DNA from: Polyangium fumosum
Lineage (GTDB): Bacteria; Myxococcota_A; Polyangia; Polyangiales; Polyangiaceae
Direction of reading: 5' to 3'
DNA length: 64,000 bases
Assembly (NCBI RefSeq): GCF_005144585.1
Contig: NZ_SSMQ01000035.1
Location: forward strand, 60,280 to 124,279
Under the pieces are notes generated by a model. That model was not told the DNA's origin. It worked only from the letters and a program-made list of their open reading frames with translations, and made no database searches. This document shows positions 52,651-61,478 of the stretch, in pieces (position 1 is the first letter of the stretch; each line of letters starts with the position of its first letter). Position numbers and translations under genes: made by a program.

Positions 52651-54138
52651 GTGATCGTCGTCGTTGGCCTCTCCCACAAGACAGCGCCGATCGCGGTGCG
52701 CGAGCGGCTCGCCGTGCAGCGCGACGCGCTCCCCGCGCTCTACACGCGGCTCCTCGCGGATCGGTCGATCGGGGAAGCCGTGGTGCTCTCCACATGCAAC
52801 CGCGTCGAGGTGTATGCCGCTCCGCCGCGTGGAGGTTCGCTCGAAGCGACGAGCCGCGCGACGATCGGCGCGCTCGCGGCGATCGGCGGGGATGCGGTCA
52901 CGATGCACCTCGGGCGCAAGGAGGGCGGCGACGCGGTGCGGCACCTGTTCCGCGTGGCCTCGTCGCTCGACTCGCTCGTCGTGGGCGAGCCGCAGATCCT
53001 CGGACAACTCAAGGACGCGATCGAGCTCGCGCGGGAAGGCAAGGCGCTCGGGCGGACGCTCGGCAAGGCGATGCTGCGGGCGGTTCGCGTGGGCAAACGC
53101 GCGCGGAGCGAGACGGCGATCGGCGAAGGGCAAGTGTCGGTCTCGAGCGTGGCCGTGGATCTCGCGCAGGAGATCTTCGGCGATCTTACGGGGCGTAAGG
53201 CCGCGCTCGTGGGCGCGGGCGAGATGGCCGAGGCCGCGGCGAAGCTCCTCGCGAAGGCGGGCGCGAAGATCATCGTGCTGAACCGGAGCCCGGCGCGCGC
53301 GAAGGTGCTTGCGTACGAGGTGTCCGGCGAGCCGCGTGGGATGCAGGAGCTCGAACGGACGCTCGGCGAGGTCGACATCGCGATCGGCTCGACGTCGAGC
53401 CCGACGCCCGTGATCACGGTGGATCTCGTCAAGCGCGTGCGGAAGGTGCGGCGCGGCAAGAGCCTGTTCTTGATCGACATCGCCGTGCCGCGTGATGTGG
53501 AGCCCGCCGTGAACGACCTCGACGGCGTGTACCTTTACGACGTCGACGATCTCTCGCAGATCGTGGCGCAGTCGCTCGAAGGTCGGGCGGCGGAGGCGGC
53601 GCGCGCCGAGGCGATCGTCGAGGAGGAGGCGCGCGCGTTCGAGCACTGGACGCTCGAACGAGAGCTCACGCCGACGATCGTGGGGCTCTTCAACCGGACG
53701 CGCGCTGTGCTACTCGCCGAGCTCGAACGGAGTTTTGCCGGGCGCCTCAAGCACCTCGGCGCCGCGGAGAAGGAAGCGCTGCTCGTGATGGTCGACGCCG
53801 CGACGAACAAGCTGCTCCACGCGCCGGTGACGCGCCTCAAGGAGCTCGCGGGCGATGCGCGCGCCGAGGGGTACGTCGAGGCCGTGCACGATCTCTTCGA
53901 CCTGTCGGCGATCGCCCTGGATGCGATCACCTTGGGGGGCAGCGACGGCAGCGCGATCGACGGAGCGATCACGCTGCCGACTCCGGGCACGAACGGCAAG
54001 GCACAGAGCCCGTCTTCGACCATCCCGCGCGCGACGGTGCAGGCTTCGTCTGCGGGTACGCCTGCCGCGGCGACGCTCGCTTCGACCTCGGCCTCGGCCT
54101 CCCCGCGCGAGGTCGCGGGCGCAAAGGATCTCGGATGA
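52651..54138 (+). CDS. hemA: Glutamyl-tRNA reductase
   Basis: 495 residues, GTG start. Catalytic Cys49 in VVLSTCNRVEVY, the GLSHKTAP start, the NADPH fold with ALVGAGEMAEAAAKLL, and the dimerisation helix region follow the family. It reduces Glu-tRNA to glutamate-1-semialdehyde, the first step of C5 tetrapyrrole synthesis. The C-terminal 60 residues are a Ser/Thr/Ala-rich low-complexity extension not present in most HemA. The last four bases ATGA overlap the start of hemC, so translation is coupled. Confidence 0.94.
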   Translation: MIVVVGLSHKTAPIAVRERLAVQRDALPALYTRLLADRSIGEAVVLSTCNRVEVYAAPPRGGSLEATSRATIGALAAIGGDAVTMHLGRKEGGDAVRHLFRVASSLDSLVVGEPQILGQLKDAIELAREGKALGRTLGKAMLRAVRVGKRARSETAIGEGQVSVSSVAVDLAQEIFGDLTGRKAALVGAGEMAEAAAKLLAKAGAKIIVLNRSPARAKVLAYEVSGEPRGMQELERTLGEVDIAIGSTSSPTPVITVDLVKRVRKVRRGKSLFLIDIAVPRDVEPAVNDLDGVYLYDVDDLSQIVAQSLEGRAAEAARAEAIVEEEARAFEHWTLERELTPTIVGLFNRTRAVLLAELERSFAGRLKHLGAAEKEALLVMVDAATNKLLHAPVTRLKELAGDARAEGYVEAVHDLFDLSAIALDAITLGGSDGSAIDGAITLPTPGTNGKAQSPSSTIPRATVQASSAGTPAAATLASTSASASPREVAGAKDLG

Positions 54139-55031
54139 CTCGCCTGACACTCGCCACCCGACGTTCGGCCCTCGCGCTCGCCCAGTCTCGCGCCTTCGCG
54201 CGCGCCCTCGTCGAAGCCTCGCCCGGTCTCGAGGTCGGCGAGCTCGAGGTCGTCACGTCGGGCGACAAGATCACCGATCGTCCGCTCCAGGAAGTCGGCG
54301 GCAAAGGGCTCTTCGTGAAGGAGCTCGAAGAGGCGCTCCTCGACGGCCGCGCTCACTTCGCGGTGCACTCGTACAAGGACGTGCCTGCCGTGATCCCCGA
54401 CGGGCTCGTGATCACGTGTGTCCCGCGGCGCGAGGATCCGCGCGACGTGTTCATCACGCGGACGGGCGCGACGCTCGCGGAGCTGCCCGCGGGCGCGCGC
54501 GTGGGGACGTCGAGCCTCCGGCGCGCCGCGGCGATCGGCGTGGCGCGGCCCGATCTCGGGATCTTGCCGCTGCGCGGGAACGTGGACACGCGGCTGCGCA
54601 AGCTCGAAGAGGGGCAGGTGGACGCGATCGTGCTCGCGCTCGCGGGGCTCAAGCGTCTCGGGCTCGAACGACGAGCGACCGAGATCCTCGATCCCACCGT
54701 GATGCTGCCCGCGATCGGGCAAGGCGCGCTCGGGATCGAGTGCCGCGAGGCCGACGAGGAGACGCGGCGCGCGCTCGCGCCGCTCGACGATCCCGAGACG
54801 AGCGTGCGCGTGGCCGCCGAGCGCGGGGTGATGGTCGCGCTCGGCGCCGATTGTCGGACACCCGTGGCGGCGCACGCGGTGCGCACGGACGAAGGGCTCT
54901 GGATTCGGGCGATGATCGCCGAGGTGGACGGGACGCGGTTGCGAACGGGCGAGCGGCGCGTCGCGTGGCCCTCGGCGGCGGAGGCGACGCGTGTCGGCCT
55001 GGATCTCGGGCAGGAGCTCCTCCGCGCCTGA
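54135..55031 (+). CDS. hemC: Hydroxymethylbilane synthase (porphobilinogen deaminase)
   Basis: 298 residues. Motifs: LATRRSALALAQ start, TSGDKITDRPL, GLFVKELEEALLDGR, AVHSYKDVP, RGNVDTRLRKL and the dipyrromethane-cofactor cysteine in LGADCRTPVAAH (Cys240). Joins four porphobilinogens to hydroxymethylbilane. Complete length for the family, overlapping hemA by four bases. Confidence 0.95.
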   Translation: MTRLTLATRRSALALAQSRAFARALVEASPGLEVGELEVVTSGDKITDRPLQEVGGKGLFVKELEEALLDGRAHFAVHSYKDVPAVIPDGLVITCVPRREDPRDVFITRTGATLAELPAGARVGTSSLRRAAAIGVARPDLGILPLRGNVDTRLRKLEEGQVDAIVLALAGLKRLGLERRATEILDPTVMLPAIGQGALGIECREADEETRRALAPLDDPETSVRVAAERGVMVALGADCRTPVAAHAVRTDEGLWIRAMIAEVDGTRLRTGERRVAWPSAAEATRVGLDLGQELLRA

Positions 55032-55043
55032 GGGCGCCCGCTC

Positions 55044-55049
55044 TATTCT
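55044..55049 (+). promoter_or_regulatory. Candidate -10 element (TATTCT) of the branching-enzyme gene
   Basis: TATTCT ends 7 bases before ATG 55057, directly behind the hemC stop, with no Shine-Dalgarno. Confidence 0.4.
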
Positions 55050-55056
55050 GCGGCCG

Positions 55057-56682
55057 ATGCTGGGATACGTCGCGATCGTCCTGCACGCGCACCTGCCCTG
55101 GGTGCGCCATCCGGAGCACGCCCGCCCGCTCGAAGAGCGATGGCTGCACGAGGCATTGTGGGAGTCGTACCTGCCGCTGCTCGACGTGCTCGCGCGGCTT
55201 GAAGCGGACGGGATCGCGGCGCGGATCTCGGTGTCGGTGTCCCCGACGCTCGCGGCGATGCTCGCCGATCCGCTGCTTCGAAAGCGCTTCGTTCTGCACC
55301 TCGACAGGCTCGACAAACTCGCGGCGCAGGAAGAGCGACGGACGAGCGGTGACGCGGCGATGCGTCCGATCGTGGCGTTTTATCGGTCGCGGATCGAGGC
55401 CACGCGCGCGGTGTGGGAGCGGATCTCCGGCGACATGCTCGGCGCGCTCGCGGGCCATGAAGATCGCGGCTCGATCGAGCTCCTGACGACGAGCGTGACG
55501 CACGCGTATCTACCCGCGCTCACGCGTTCGAGCGCGCGTGCGCAGGTAAAACTCGGCCTGCGCGCGTTCGAGGCCCTCGTGGGGCGAAGGCCGCGTGGGT
55601 TGTGGCTCCCCGAGTGTGGCTACGATCCTTCGCTCTTGCCGGAGCTCGCGGCGGCGGGCGTGGGGTACTCGGTGCTCGACGCTCACGGCCTCGATCTCGC
55701 GTTGCCGCGGCCTCCGCGGGGCGTGCTCGCGCCGATCCTCTCCTCCGCGGGCGTCGCGTTTTTCGGCCGTGATCCGCGGGCCTCGCGGGAAGTGTGGTCC
55801 CGTGAGGCCGGGTATCCGGGGCACCCGGACTATCGCGATTTCTACCGCGACATCGGCTTCGATCTGCCGGAAGCCGCGCTCGCAGGGGAGAGCGGCCCCG
55901 ACGGCACGCGCCTCATGACGGGGCTCAAGTACCACCGCATCACGGGCCCGGGGCCCCACAAGGCGCTGTGGGATCCGGCCGCGGCTGAGGCGCGCGCGCG
56001 CGCGGATGCCTCGCATTTCGTGGCCGAGCGGGCCGCCGCGCTACGTGCAGCACAAGGACGTGGCCCGCGGCCCGTCGTGGTGGCGCCGTACGACGCCGAG
56101 CTCTTCGGCCACTGGTGGTTCGAAGGCCCGATCTTCCTCGAACACGCGCTGCGAGCGTTGCATCACGCAGAGCGCGCAGGCGAGATCGCACCCGTGACGC
56201 TCGGCGCCTACCTCGCGGCCGAGCCTTCGCTCACGGTGGCCGAGCCTTCGGCTTCGTCGTGGGGCGAGGGCGGTTTTGGCGAGGCGTGGCTCGGGCGCGC
56301 GCTCGATCCCGGCCGCACGGAGGGCATGTCGCCGGCGCACCTCGTGCGGCACGTGCGCCATGCCGAGAACACCGTGCAGGGGCTCGTGCGGACGCGGCGC
56401 GGCGCGGACGGGCTCGCAGGGCGCGCGCTCGATCAGGCGATCCGCGAGCTCGTGTTGCTCGAAGCGAGCGACTGGGGCTTCATGATCCGGCGCGGCGAGA
56501 TGGCGGCGTATGCGGCGGCGCGGGTGCGCGCGCACGCGAGCCGCGTGGATCGGCTTTGCAGGCTCGCGGGGCGCGACTGGATCGGCGAGAGCGAGGCGCG
56601 GTGGATCGAGGCGACGTGCGAGCGGACGCCGTTCCTCGCCGAGCTCCGAGGCGAGTGCTTGCGCGACGCGTTCGATGCGTGA
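55057..56682 (+). CDS. GH57 1,4-alpha-glucan branching enzyme
   Basis: 541 residues. GH57 motifs in order: VLHAHLPW near the start, catalytic Glu186 in LWLPECGYDPSLL, and catalytic Asp346 in APYDAELFGHWWFEGP, plus the DUF1957-type C-terminal helical domain (VLLEASDWGFMIRRG). It transfers alpha-1,4-glucan chains to form alpha-1,6 branches of glycogen. No other glycogen gene is near. Start chosen at the ATG giving the conserved N-terminal strand. Confidence 0.9.
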   Translation: MLGYVAIVLHAHLPWVRHPEHARPLEERWLHEALWESYLPLLDVLARLEADGIAARISVSVSPTLAAMLADPLLRKRFVLHLDRLDKLAAQEERRTSGDAAMRPIVAFYRSRIEATRAVWERISGDMLGALAGHEDRGSIELLTTSVTHAYLPALTRSSARAQVKLGLRAFEALVGRRPRGLWLPECGYDPSLLPELAAAGVGYSVLDAHGLDLALPRPPRGVLAPILSSAGVAFFGRDPRASREVWSREAGYPGHPDYRDFYRDIGFDLPEAALAGESGPDGTRLMTGLKYHRITGPGPHKALWDPAAAEARARADASHFVAERAAALRAAQGRGPRPVVVAPYDAELFGHWWFEGPIFLEHALRALHHAERAGEIAPVTLGAYLAAEPSLTVAEPSASSWGEGGFGEAWLGRALDPGRTEGMSPAHLVRHVRHAENTVQGLVRTRRGADGLAGRALDQAIRELVLLEASDWGFMIRRGEMAAYAAARVRAHASRVDRLCRLAGRDWIGESEARWIEATCERTPFLAELRGECLRDAFDA

Positions 56683-56738
56683 CGACCGCATCTTGGGCTT
56701 GTCGATCCGCCCCTGGATCACGGATGCTCATCTTCCCG

Positions 56739-57182
56739 ATGCGCGTTCGTTCGAGCTGGCCCCGTCTCGCGTCTTTGTTGCCGTCGTGCTTCGCGCTCGC
56801 GTCGATCGCCTGCGGCAGTGATCTCTTCCACGCGACCGACTGGGCCACGCTCTGCGACACGAACCCGACCGCGAAGGGCTGCGCTGGTGAGGGCGGCGGC
56901 GGCACGGGTGGCGCGGTGGTCGCCGAGTCCTGCATCCCATGCGCCCATCTCGCGAGCGCGCGTGTGGCGAAGCCTGCCGACGTCCCGGTGTGTCCGAGCT
57001 CGGTCGACGTCCACGCCGTGCTCGAACAGTGCCGGTGCGAGGCGACGAGCGTCTGTTCTCCGAGCTGCTCGCTCACGCCGGTGTGCGGTGGCACCGAGGT
57101 GGACGTGGAGGCGTGTGACGCTTGCGTCGAGACCTCGTGCGGCCCGTATCTCCTCTCCTGCCTCGCGCAAACGGCTCCTTGA
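56739..57182 (+). CDS. Small cysteine-rich lipoprotein
   Basis: 147 residues from ATG 56739 (ATG 56724 also possible). Lipobox ASIAC ends the signal. The mature part has about 16 Cys in short pairs (CSPSCSLTPVC, CDACVETSC), like the repeat modules of neighbouring surface proteins, suggesting disulfide-held surface structure. Followed after 46 bases by another Cys-rich lipoprotein gene. Function unknown. Confidence 0.7.
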   Translation: MRVRSSWPRLASLLPSCFALASIACGSDLFHATDWATLCDTNPTAKGCAGEGGGGTGGAVVAESCIPCAHLASARVAKPADVPVCPSSVDVHAVLEQCRCEATSVCSPSCSLTPVCGGTEVDVEACDACVETSCGPYLLSCLAQTAP

Positions 57183-57228
57183 GCGGCACGAGTTGACAGC
57201 GATCGCTGCACGCGGAGACGATCGCTCC

Positions 57229-58266
57229 ATGCTTCGCTTCGATCGCCTCTTCGGGCTCGGTGTTGCTGGTCTCGTGTTTGCGGCTGCGTGCGGAGGCGGA
57301 GGGGACGGTAGCTCCGCGTCGGCGTCGGGCGGCGGATCGGAGCCCGTGTGCACGAGCGACGCGCAGTGCGGCGCGAGTGATCCTTGCAAGATCGCCGCGT
57401 GTGTCGCCGGCGCCTGCGTCGAGACCCAGGCGCCCGAGGGCAAACTCGTCCTCGACGGCCTCGTCCCCGGTGACTGCAAGCGCAAGCAATGCAAGGCCGA
57501 CGGCACGATCGAGGAGGTCGTCGACGACACGGACAAACCTGAGGACTACAACCCCTGCACCCTCGACACGTGCGCGGCAGGCATGCCGAGCCACGCACCG
57601 GATCCTGCGATGGACGGCGCGTCGTGCGGCGCGAGCAGCGTGTTGATGTGCTCGGGCGGCCTGTGCATCGGTTGCACCGAGGCGGCGCAGTGTCCGCAGG
57701 GCGGCCTCTGCCACGTGGCCGTGTGTAACACGATGACGAACGCGTGTGGCCTTGGGTTCGACGTGGGCAAGTCGGTCTCGAACAAGGATCTCGGTGACTG
57801 CCTGCAAGCCGTTTGCGACATGAACGGCCTCGTCGTCCCGGCGCCCGCGCCGAGCGACGTGCCCCCGCCCGACGCCAACGAGTGCGACGTCGAGTCGTGC
57901 GGCGAAACCGGCGCGATCGTCCACACGCCGCAGCTCGACGGCACCGCGTGCGGCGGCTCCTCCACGTGCAAGCCGAGCTCATGTGCGGCGGGCGTGTGCG
58001 TGACGCAGATGCCCTTGCCCGGCACGGATGTCGTCCTGGAGACGCAGGTGCCCGGCGATTGCCACAGCACCGTGTGCGACGGCATGGGAGGCACGCTGGA
58101 TCAGCCCGACGACGCGGACGTGCCGATCGATCTGACGCCGAATGACTGCACGATCCCCGTGTGCTCGGGCGGCACGGCGTCGACGGGCCCTGCTCCGGAG
58201 GGCGCCTCGTGCACGAATGCGGGCGGCGCGCTCAGCAAGTGTGATGGGAGTGGTAGCTGCATCTGA
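57229..58266 (+). CDS. Cysteine-rich surface lipoprotein with repeated modules
   Basis: 345 residues with lipobox VFAAACG. After a Gly/Ser linker come about seven modules of 35-45 residues that begin with patterns such as CTSDAQCGASDPCKIAACVAGACV and end with C.....G; spacing of Cys is regular (six per module). The motif resembles myxobacterial 'kelch-less' Cys repeat proteins. Probably anchored outside the cell. TTGACA occurs at 57193-57198 upstream but no -10 was matched. Function unknown. Confidence 0.75.
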   Translation: MLRFDRLFGLGVAGLVFAAACGGGGDGSSASASGGGSEPVCTSDAQCGASDPCKIAACVAGACVETQAPEGKLVLDGLVPGDCKRKQCKADGTIEEVVDDTDKPEDYNPCTLDTCAAGMPSHAPDPAMDGASCGASSVLMCSGGLCIGCTEAAQCPQGGLCHVAVCNTMTNACGLGFDVGKSVSNKDLGDCLQAVCDMNGLVVPAPAPSDVPPPDANECDVESCGETGAIVHTPQLDGTACGGSSTCKPSSCAAGVCVTQMPLPGTDVVLETQVPGDCHSTVCDGMGGTLDQPDDADVPIDLTPNDCTIPVCSGGTASTGPAPEGASCTNAGGALSKCDGSGSCI

Positions 58267-58285
58267 CGTCGCGGGCGCGACGTGA

Positions 58286-59140
58286 TCAGAACGTGACGCG
58301 AAGCCCCGCCGACGTGGGGCTCACGAGGAGGCGCAAGCTCGTCTGCGGCGCGGCCGGTGGGGTCGTGGAGGGCGCGTCGGGTGTGGTCTCGTCGCTCTTC
58401 ACGGGCACGCGCTTGCTACCGATCACCCACAGCGGCACGCCCACGCCGAGCGCCACGACACCCGTGATCAGGATGCCGTAGCCCACGGCTTGCTGCGTCT
58501 CGTCGGAGCGCGTCTCGCAGATCGTGGGGCCGAACTGTGACTCGCAGTAGATCGGGATCTGGCTCACCGCCGTGCTCGCGATCGCCGAGCCGGCGAGGAC
58601 ACCGACGATGCCCGCGGTCGTTGCCAGGATGCCGCCGACCATCATCGGCGTGCTCTTGCGCTCGTAGCGCGGAGGCGCCGGCTGCGGCTCGCCGTAGTAG
58701 GGGCCGTAGTACGGATATCCGTACGGGTATCCTTGCTGCGGCGGACCGTATCCGGGCGGAGGCGGGCCGTACTCGCCGCCTTGCGGGGGCGGGCCGTACC
58801 CGGGCGGAGGCGGGCCGTACCCGGGCGGATAGCCGTATCCTGCGGGCGGCGGCGGCGCGGGCGGAGGCGCTGCCGCGCCCGTACCGGTCGGGGGCGGCGC
58901 GCCGGGAGTGACGCCCGGCGCGGGCGGAGGTGCGGCGAGCGGAGGCGCGGCGGGCTGCTCTGCGGGCGCCTGTGCCGTGCTCGGCGGAGGCGGCGCTTGC
59001 GGCGCCTGGGCGTGCGCCGCGGGGCCCATCGCGAGCAAGGAGAGGCCCAGCGCGGAGGCGGCGACACACGCGAGGGAAGCGCGCGCTCGGCGAGCGGCGG
59101 GCGTCGCGCGAAGAAGCTCCGGATCCGGCAACGTGGGCAT
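58286..59140 (-). CDS. Pro/Gly/Tyr-rich exported protein with membrane segments
   Basis: 284 residues from ATG 59140, chosen for its upstream AAAGGACAG; the longer frame from 59284 adds a non-coding-like head. A signal-like segment (LACVAASALGLSLLAM...AHAQA) is followed by an 80-residue tract of PPPGYGPP-type repeats and then two hydrophobic segments (MMVGGILATTAGIVGVLAGSAI and GILITGVVALGVGVPLWVIG). This layout is common in myxobacterial hypothetical envelope proteins. Repeats are uneven, so copy number may vary. Function unknown. Confidence 0.65.
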   Translation of the reverse strand: MPTLPDPELLRATPAARRARASLACVAASALGLSLLAMGPAAHAQAPQAPPPPSTAQAPAEQPAAPPLAAPPPAPGVTPGAPPPTGTGAAAPPPAPPPPAGYGYPPGYGPPPPGYGPPPQGGEYGPPPPGYGPPQQGYPYGYPYYGPYYGEPQPAPPRYERKSTPMMVGGILATTAGIVGVLAGSAIASTAVSQIPIYCESQFGPTICETRSDETQQAVGYGILITGVVALGVGVPLWVIGSKRVPVKSDETTPDAPSTTPPAAPQTSLRLLVSPTSAGLRVTF

Positions 59141-59270
59141 CGAGGACTGTCCTTTCGGCAGGGGCTCTGTGCGAGGGGAATCGAGGTCCCGCAGGCTGCG
59201 CTCGCTTTTACGATAACGAAAAACGAGATGCACGTGGCGCGTCAAGCGTGCTCCCGCGTCGAGGGAGCGA

Positions 59271-60122
59271 TCACTCGTAGGCATCCTCGGCGGGACGGCT
59301 CGGCGCCTTCGGTGCTGCGGGCTTGCTCGCGCCGGTCTTCGTCGCAGCTTTCGGCTTGTCCGCGGGGGTCCCCGTCGGGCTCGCGGCGGGCTTCGAGGCC
59401 GTCTCCTTCGCCGCGGGCGCTTCCTTCGCCGCGGGCGCTTCCTTCGCCGCGGGCGGCTCTTCCGCAGTCACCGTGGCGCTCGCCTTCGTGGGGGCGTCGC
59501 TCGTGGGCGTCGGTGCTTCCGTCGGCGCGGCCTGGATCGGAGGCAACGGCAGCGACGCGGGCCTCGTCTCAGGCTGCGCCTCCGGCTTCGGTGCGGGCTT
59601 CTTTTCCTGCGTGTTCGTGGCAGGTTTGTCCGGCGCAACCGTTGGGGACGAACCTCCTTGCCCGAGGTAGACGAACACGAATGCGATCGCCACGAGGCCG
59701 AGCAGCACGAGCACTGCGTGCTCCTTCTTCGGGCCCTTCCTCTTCGCGGGCTCGATCGCCTGGCTCGTGCTCTCCTCTTTCTCCGTCGTCGGCGTCGCTT
59801 CTGCGGCGCGTGAGGTCGCCTTCGCAGACTTCTTCGCGGCCTTGCTCTCCGACGTTTTCGACGCGGGCGCAGCACTCTCGCTCGCGACGGTGTCCGAGGT
59901 GTTTTTCGTGGTGGCCTTCGGGGCCTGGCGCGTCGCAGCGGGCGCGGCTACGCTCGAGGCGCGCGTGGCCTCGTTGGATTTCGTCTCGCTGGGGGCGGCC
60001 GGCGAGGCCTGCGCCGGGCTGGCCGTCGGGGTCGGCTTGGAGACGGATGTGGAGACCGACGGGGAACGCGCGGCGCGCGCTCGGTGCTCCTTGCGCTGGG
60101 CACGGGAAAGCTTTTTGCTCAC
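59271..60122 (-). CDS. Single-pass membrane protein with low-complexity Ala/Pro/Lys regions
   Basis: 283 residues, GTG start. A basic N-terminus (MSKKLSRAQRKEHRARAAR) leads into a long Ala/Ser/Thr-rich disordered stretch, one membrane helix (VLVLLGLVAIAFVFVYL) at about 138-155, and an Ala/Pro/Lys tail with three exact PAAKEA-type repeats. No domain is recognisable. It is divergent from rpsL. TAGCGT lies 6 bases before the start. Confidence 0.6.
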   Translation of the reverse strand: MSKKLSRAQRKEHRARAARSPSVSTSVSKPTPTASPAQASPAAPSETKSNEATRASSVAAPAATRQAPKATTKNTSDTVASESAAPASKTSESKAAKKSAKATSRAAEATPTTEKEESTSQAIEPAKRKGPKKEHAVLVLLGLVAIAFVFVYLGQGGSSPTVAPDKPATNTQEKKPAPKPEAQPETRPASLPLPPIQAAPTEAPTPTSDAPTKASATVTAEEPPAAKEAPAAKEAPAAKETASKPAASPTGTPADKPKAATKTGASKPAAPKAPSRPAEDAYE

Positions 60123-60128
60123 GATCCG

Positions 60129-60134
60129 ACGCTA
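60129..60134 (-). promoter_or_regulatory. Candidate -10 element (TAGCGT) of a leaderless transcript
   Basis: Minus-strand TAGCGT ends 6 bases before the GTG start at 60122. Confidence 0.3.
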
Positions 60135-60198
60135 ACCGAAGCGGGTTCGATCAGGCAAAACCTCGGATCCAGGGCAGGAAAAGCAACCGGGGTGGAAA

Positions 60199-60243
60199 GT
60201 CCGTTCTCGGACGGCTTGACATGGCCCCTTCGCCGAGTATCCT
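60199..60243 (+). promoter_or_regulatory. Sigma-70-type promoter of the str ribosomal operon
   Basis: TTGACA (60216-60221), a 16-bp spacer and TATCCT (60238-60243) lie 33 bases before rpsL. This is the best full promoter in the window. A small hairpin GTCCG-TTCT-CGGAC (60199-60212) sits directly upstream of the -35 and could be an operator or upstream element. Confidence 0.72.
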
Positions 60244-60276
60244 CCGCGTCCCCCGATTCCGGGTAGACGAACCACC

Positions 60277-60675
60277 ATGCCGACCATCAGCCAGCTCATC
60301 CGAAACGGCCGCGAAGCCGCTCGTTACAAGACGGCCTCTCCGGCGCTCAAGTCCTGCCCGCAGCGGCGTGGCGTGTGCGTCCGCGTGTACACCACGACGC
60401 CGAAGAAGCCGAACTCGGCCCTCCGCAAGGTGTGTCGCGTGCGCCTCACCAACCAGATGGAGGTCACGAGCTACATCCCGGGCGAGGGGCACAACCTGCA
60501 GGAGCACTCGGTCGTGCTCATTCGCGGGGGTCGCGTGAAGGATCTGCCGGGCGTTCGTTACCACGTCGTGCGCGGCACGCTCGACGCCTCGGGCGCCGCG
60601 GGGCCGAGCTCGACCAACAAGGCGACCCGCAACCGCAAGCGCTCGAAGTACGGCGTGAAGCGTCCGAAGAGCTGA
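60277..60675 (+). CDS. rpsL: Ribosomal protein S12
   Basis: 132 residues. Universal S12 motifs are intact: [16 protein letters not shown] (decoding-site Lys), [15 protein letters not shown] and [14 protein letters not shown] short insertion before the terminal [12 protein letters not shown] ([12 protein letters not shown]) differs from the usual sequence. Small-subunit protein at the decoding centre. First gene of the str operon. Confidence 0.97.
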   Translation: MPTISQLIRNGREAARYKTASPALKSCPQRRGVCVRVYTTTPKKPNSALRKVCRVRLTNQMEVTSYIPGEGHNLQEHSVVLIRGGRVKDLPGVRYHVVRGTLDASGAAGPSSTNKATRNRKRSKYGVKRPKS

Positions 60676-60721
60676 GCCGAGCTCGCTCTCCCCCGATCAC
60701 AGTCCGCCAGAAGGAAGCACC

Positions 60722-61192
60722 ATGCCTCGTCGACGTGAAGTTCCGAAGCGCAGAATCATTCCGGATCCGAAGTTCAAGGACAAGCTCGTCGCCAAGTTCA
60801 CCAACTCGCTCATGTTGAGCGGGAAGAAGGCGACGGCGGAGAGCATCCTCTACGGAGCGTTCGACGTCATCCGCGACCGCTTCAAGGAGGAGCCCATCGA
60901 GGTCTTCCGGAAGGCGCTCGACAACGTCAAGCCGAAGCTCGAGGTGAAGAGCCGGCGCGTTGGCGGCGCGACCTATCAGGTCCCGGTCGAGGTTCGGCCG
61001 GAGCGTCGCGTGGCGCTGGCGATGCGCTGGCTCGTGACGTACTCGCGTTCGCGCGGCGAGAAGACGATGCGCGAGCGCCTCGCGGCGGAGCTCATCGACG
61101 CGGCGCAGAACCGCGGCAACGCCGTGAAGAAGAAGGACGACACGCACAAGATGGCGGAGGCGAACAAGGCCTTCGCGCACTACCGCTGGTGA
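60722..61192 (+). CDS. rpsG: Ribosomal protein S7
   Basis: 156 residues, preceded by AGAAGGAAG. Family motifs [40 protein letters not shown] and RMRLAAEL-type helices are present. It starts assembly of the 30S head and in E. coli represses its own operon by binding mRNA. It is followed by an unusually long (286-base) spacer before fusA with two strong hairpins. Confidence 0.97.
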   Translation: MPRRREVPKRRIIPDPKFKDKLVAKFTNSLMLSGKKATAESILYGAFDVIRDRFKEEPIEVFRKALDNVKPKLEVKSRRVGGATYQVPVEVRPERRVALAMRWLVTYSRSRGEKTMRERLAAELIDAAQNRGNAVKKKDDTHKMAEANKAFAHYRW

Positions 61193-61283
61193 TCGTTCGG
61201 ACCTAGAGCGGTCGGACACGGCAGGAGACACGTCGAGCGAGATGGCGAAGGCGACATAAGGATCGGGTTACGTGCTCGAACAT

Positions 61284-61304
61284 GGCGGCGCGAAGCGCGC
61301 CGCC
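61284..61304. promoter_or_regulatory. Hairpin 1 in the rpsG-fusA spacer
   Basis: Perfect 9-bp stem GGCGGCGCG / CGCGCCGCC with a 3-base loop AAG. No T-run follows, so it is more likely an RNA structure with a regulatory or processing role than a plain terminator. Confidence 0.75.
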
Positions 61305-61318
61305 AACGAACGTACCCC

Positions 61319-61380
61319 GACACCCTCTCCAGGTTCTCGAAGCACGCCAAACGGAGGCGGGCAGGGCTGGAGAGGGTGTC
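61319..61380. promoter_or_regulatory. Hairpin 2 in the rpsG-fusA spacer
   Basis: Perfect 14-bp arms GACACCCTCTCCAG and CTGGAGAGGGTGTC enclose a 34-base loop. Together with hairpin 1 it fills most of the spacer and could fold into a leader for fusA or an S7-type binding site. Confidence 0.8.
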
Positions 61381-61478
61381 GTGCGTTCGGGGTTCGAAGC
61401 GACGAACGGCGACGACAGCGACGCAAACGAGACTGACGCCCGACATCAGCAAAGACAAACCGACCGCAGGAGGAAGCA

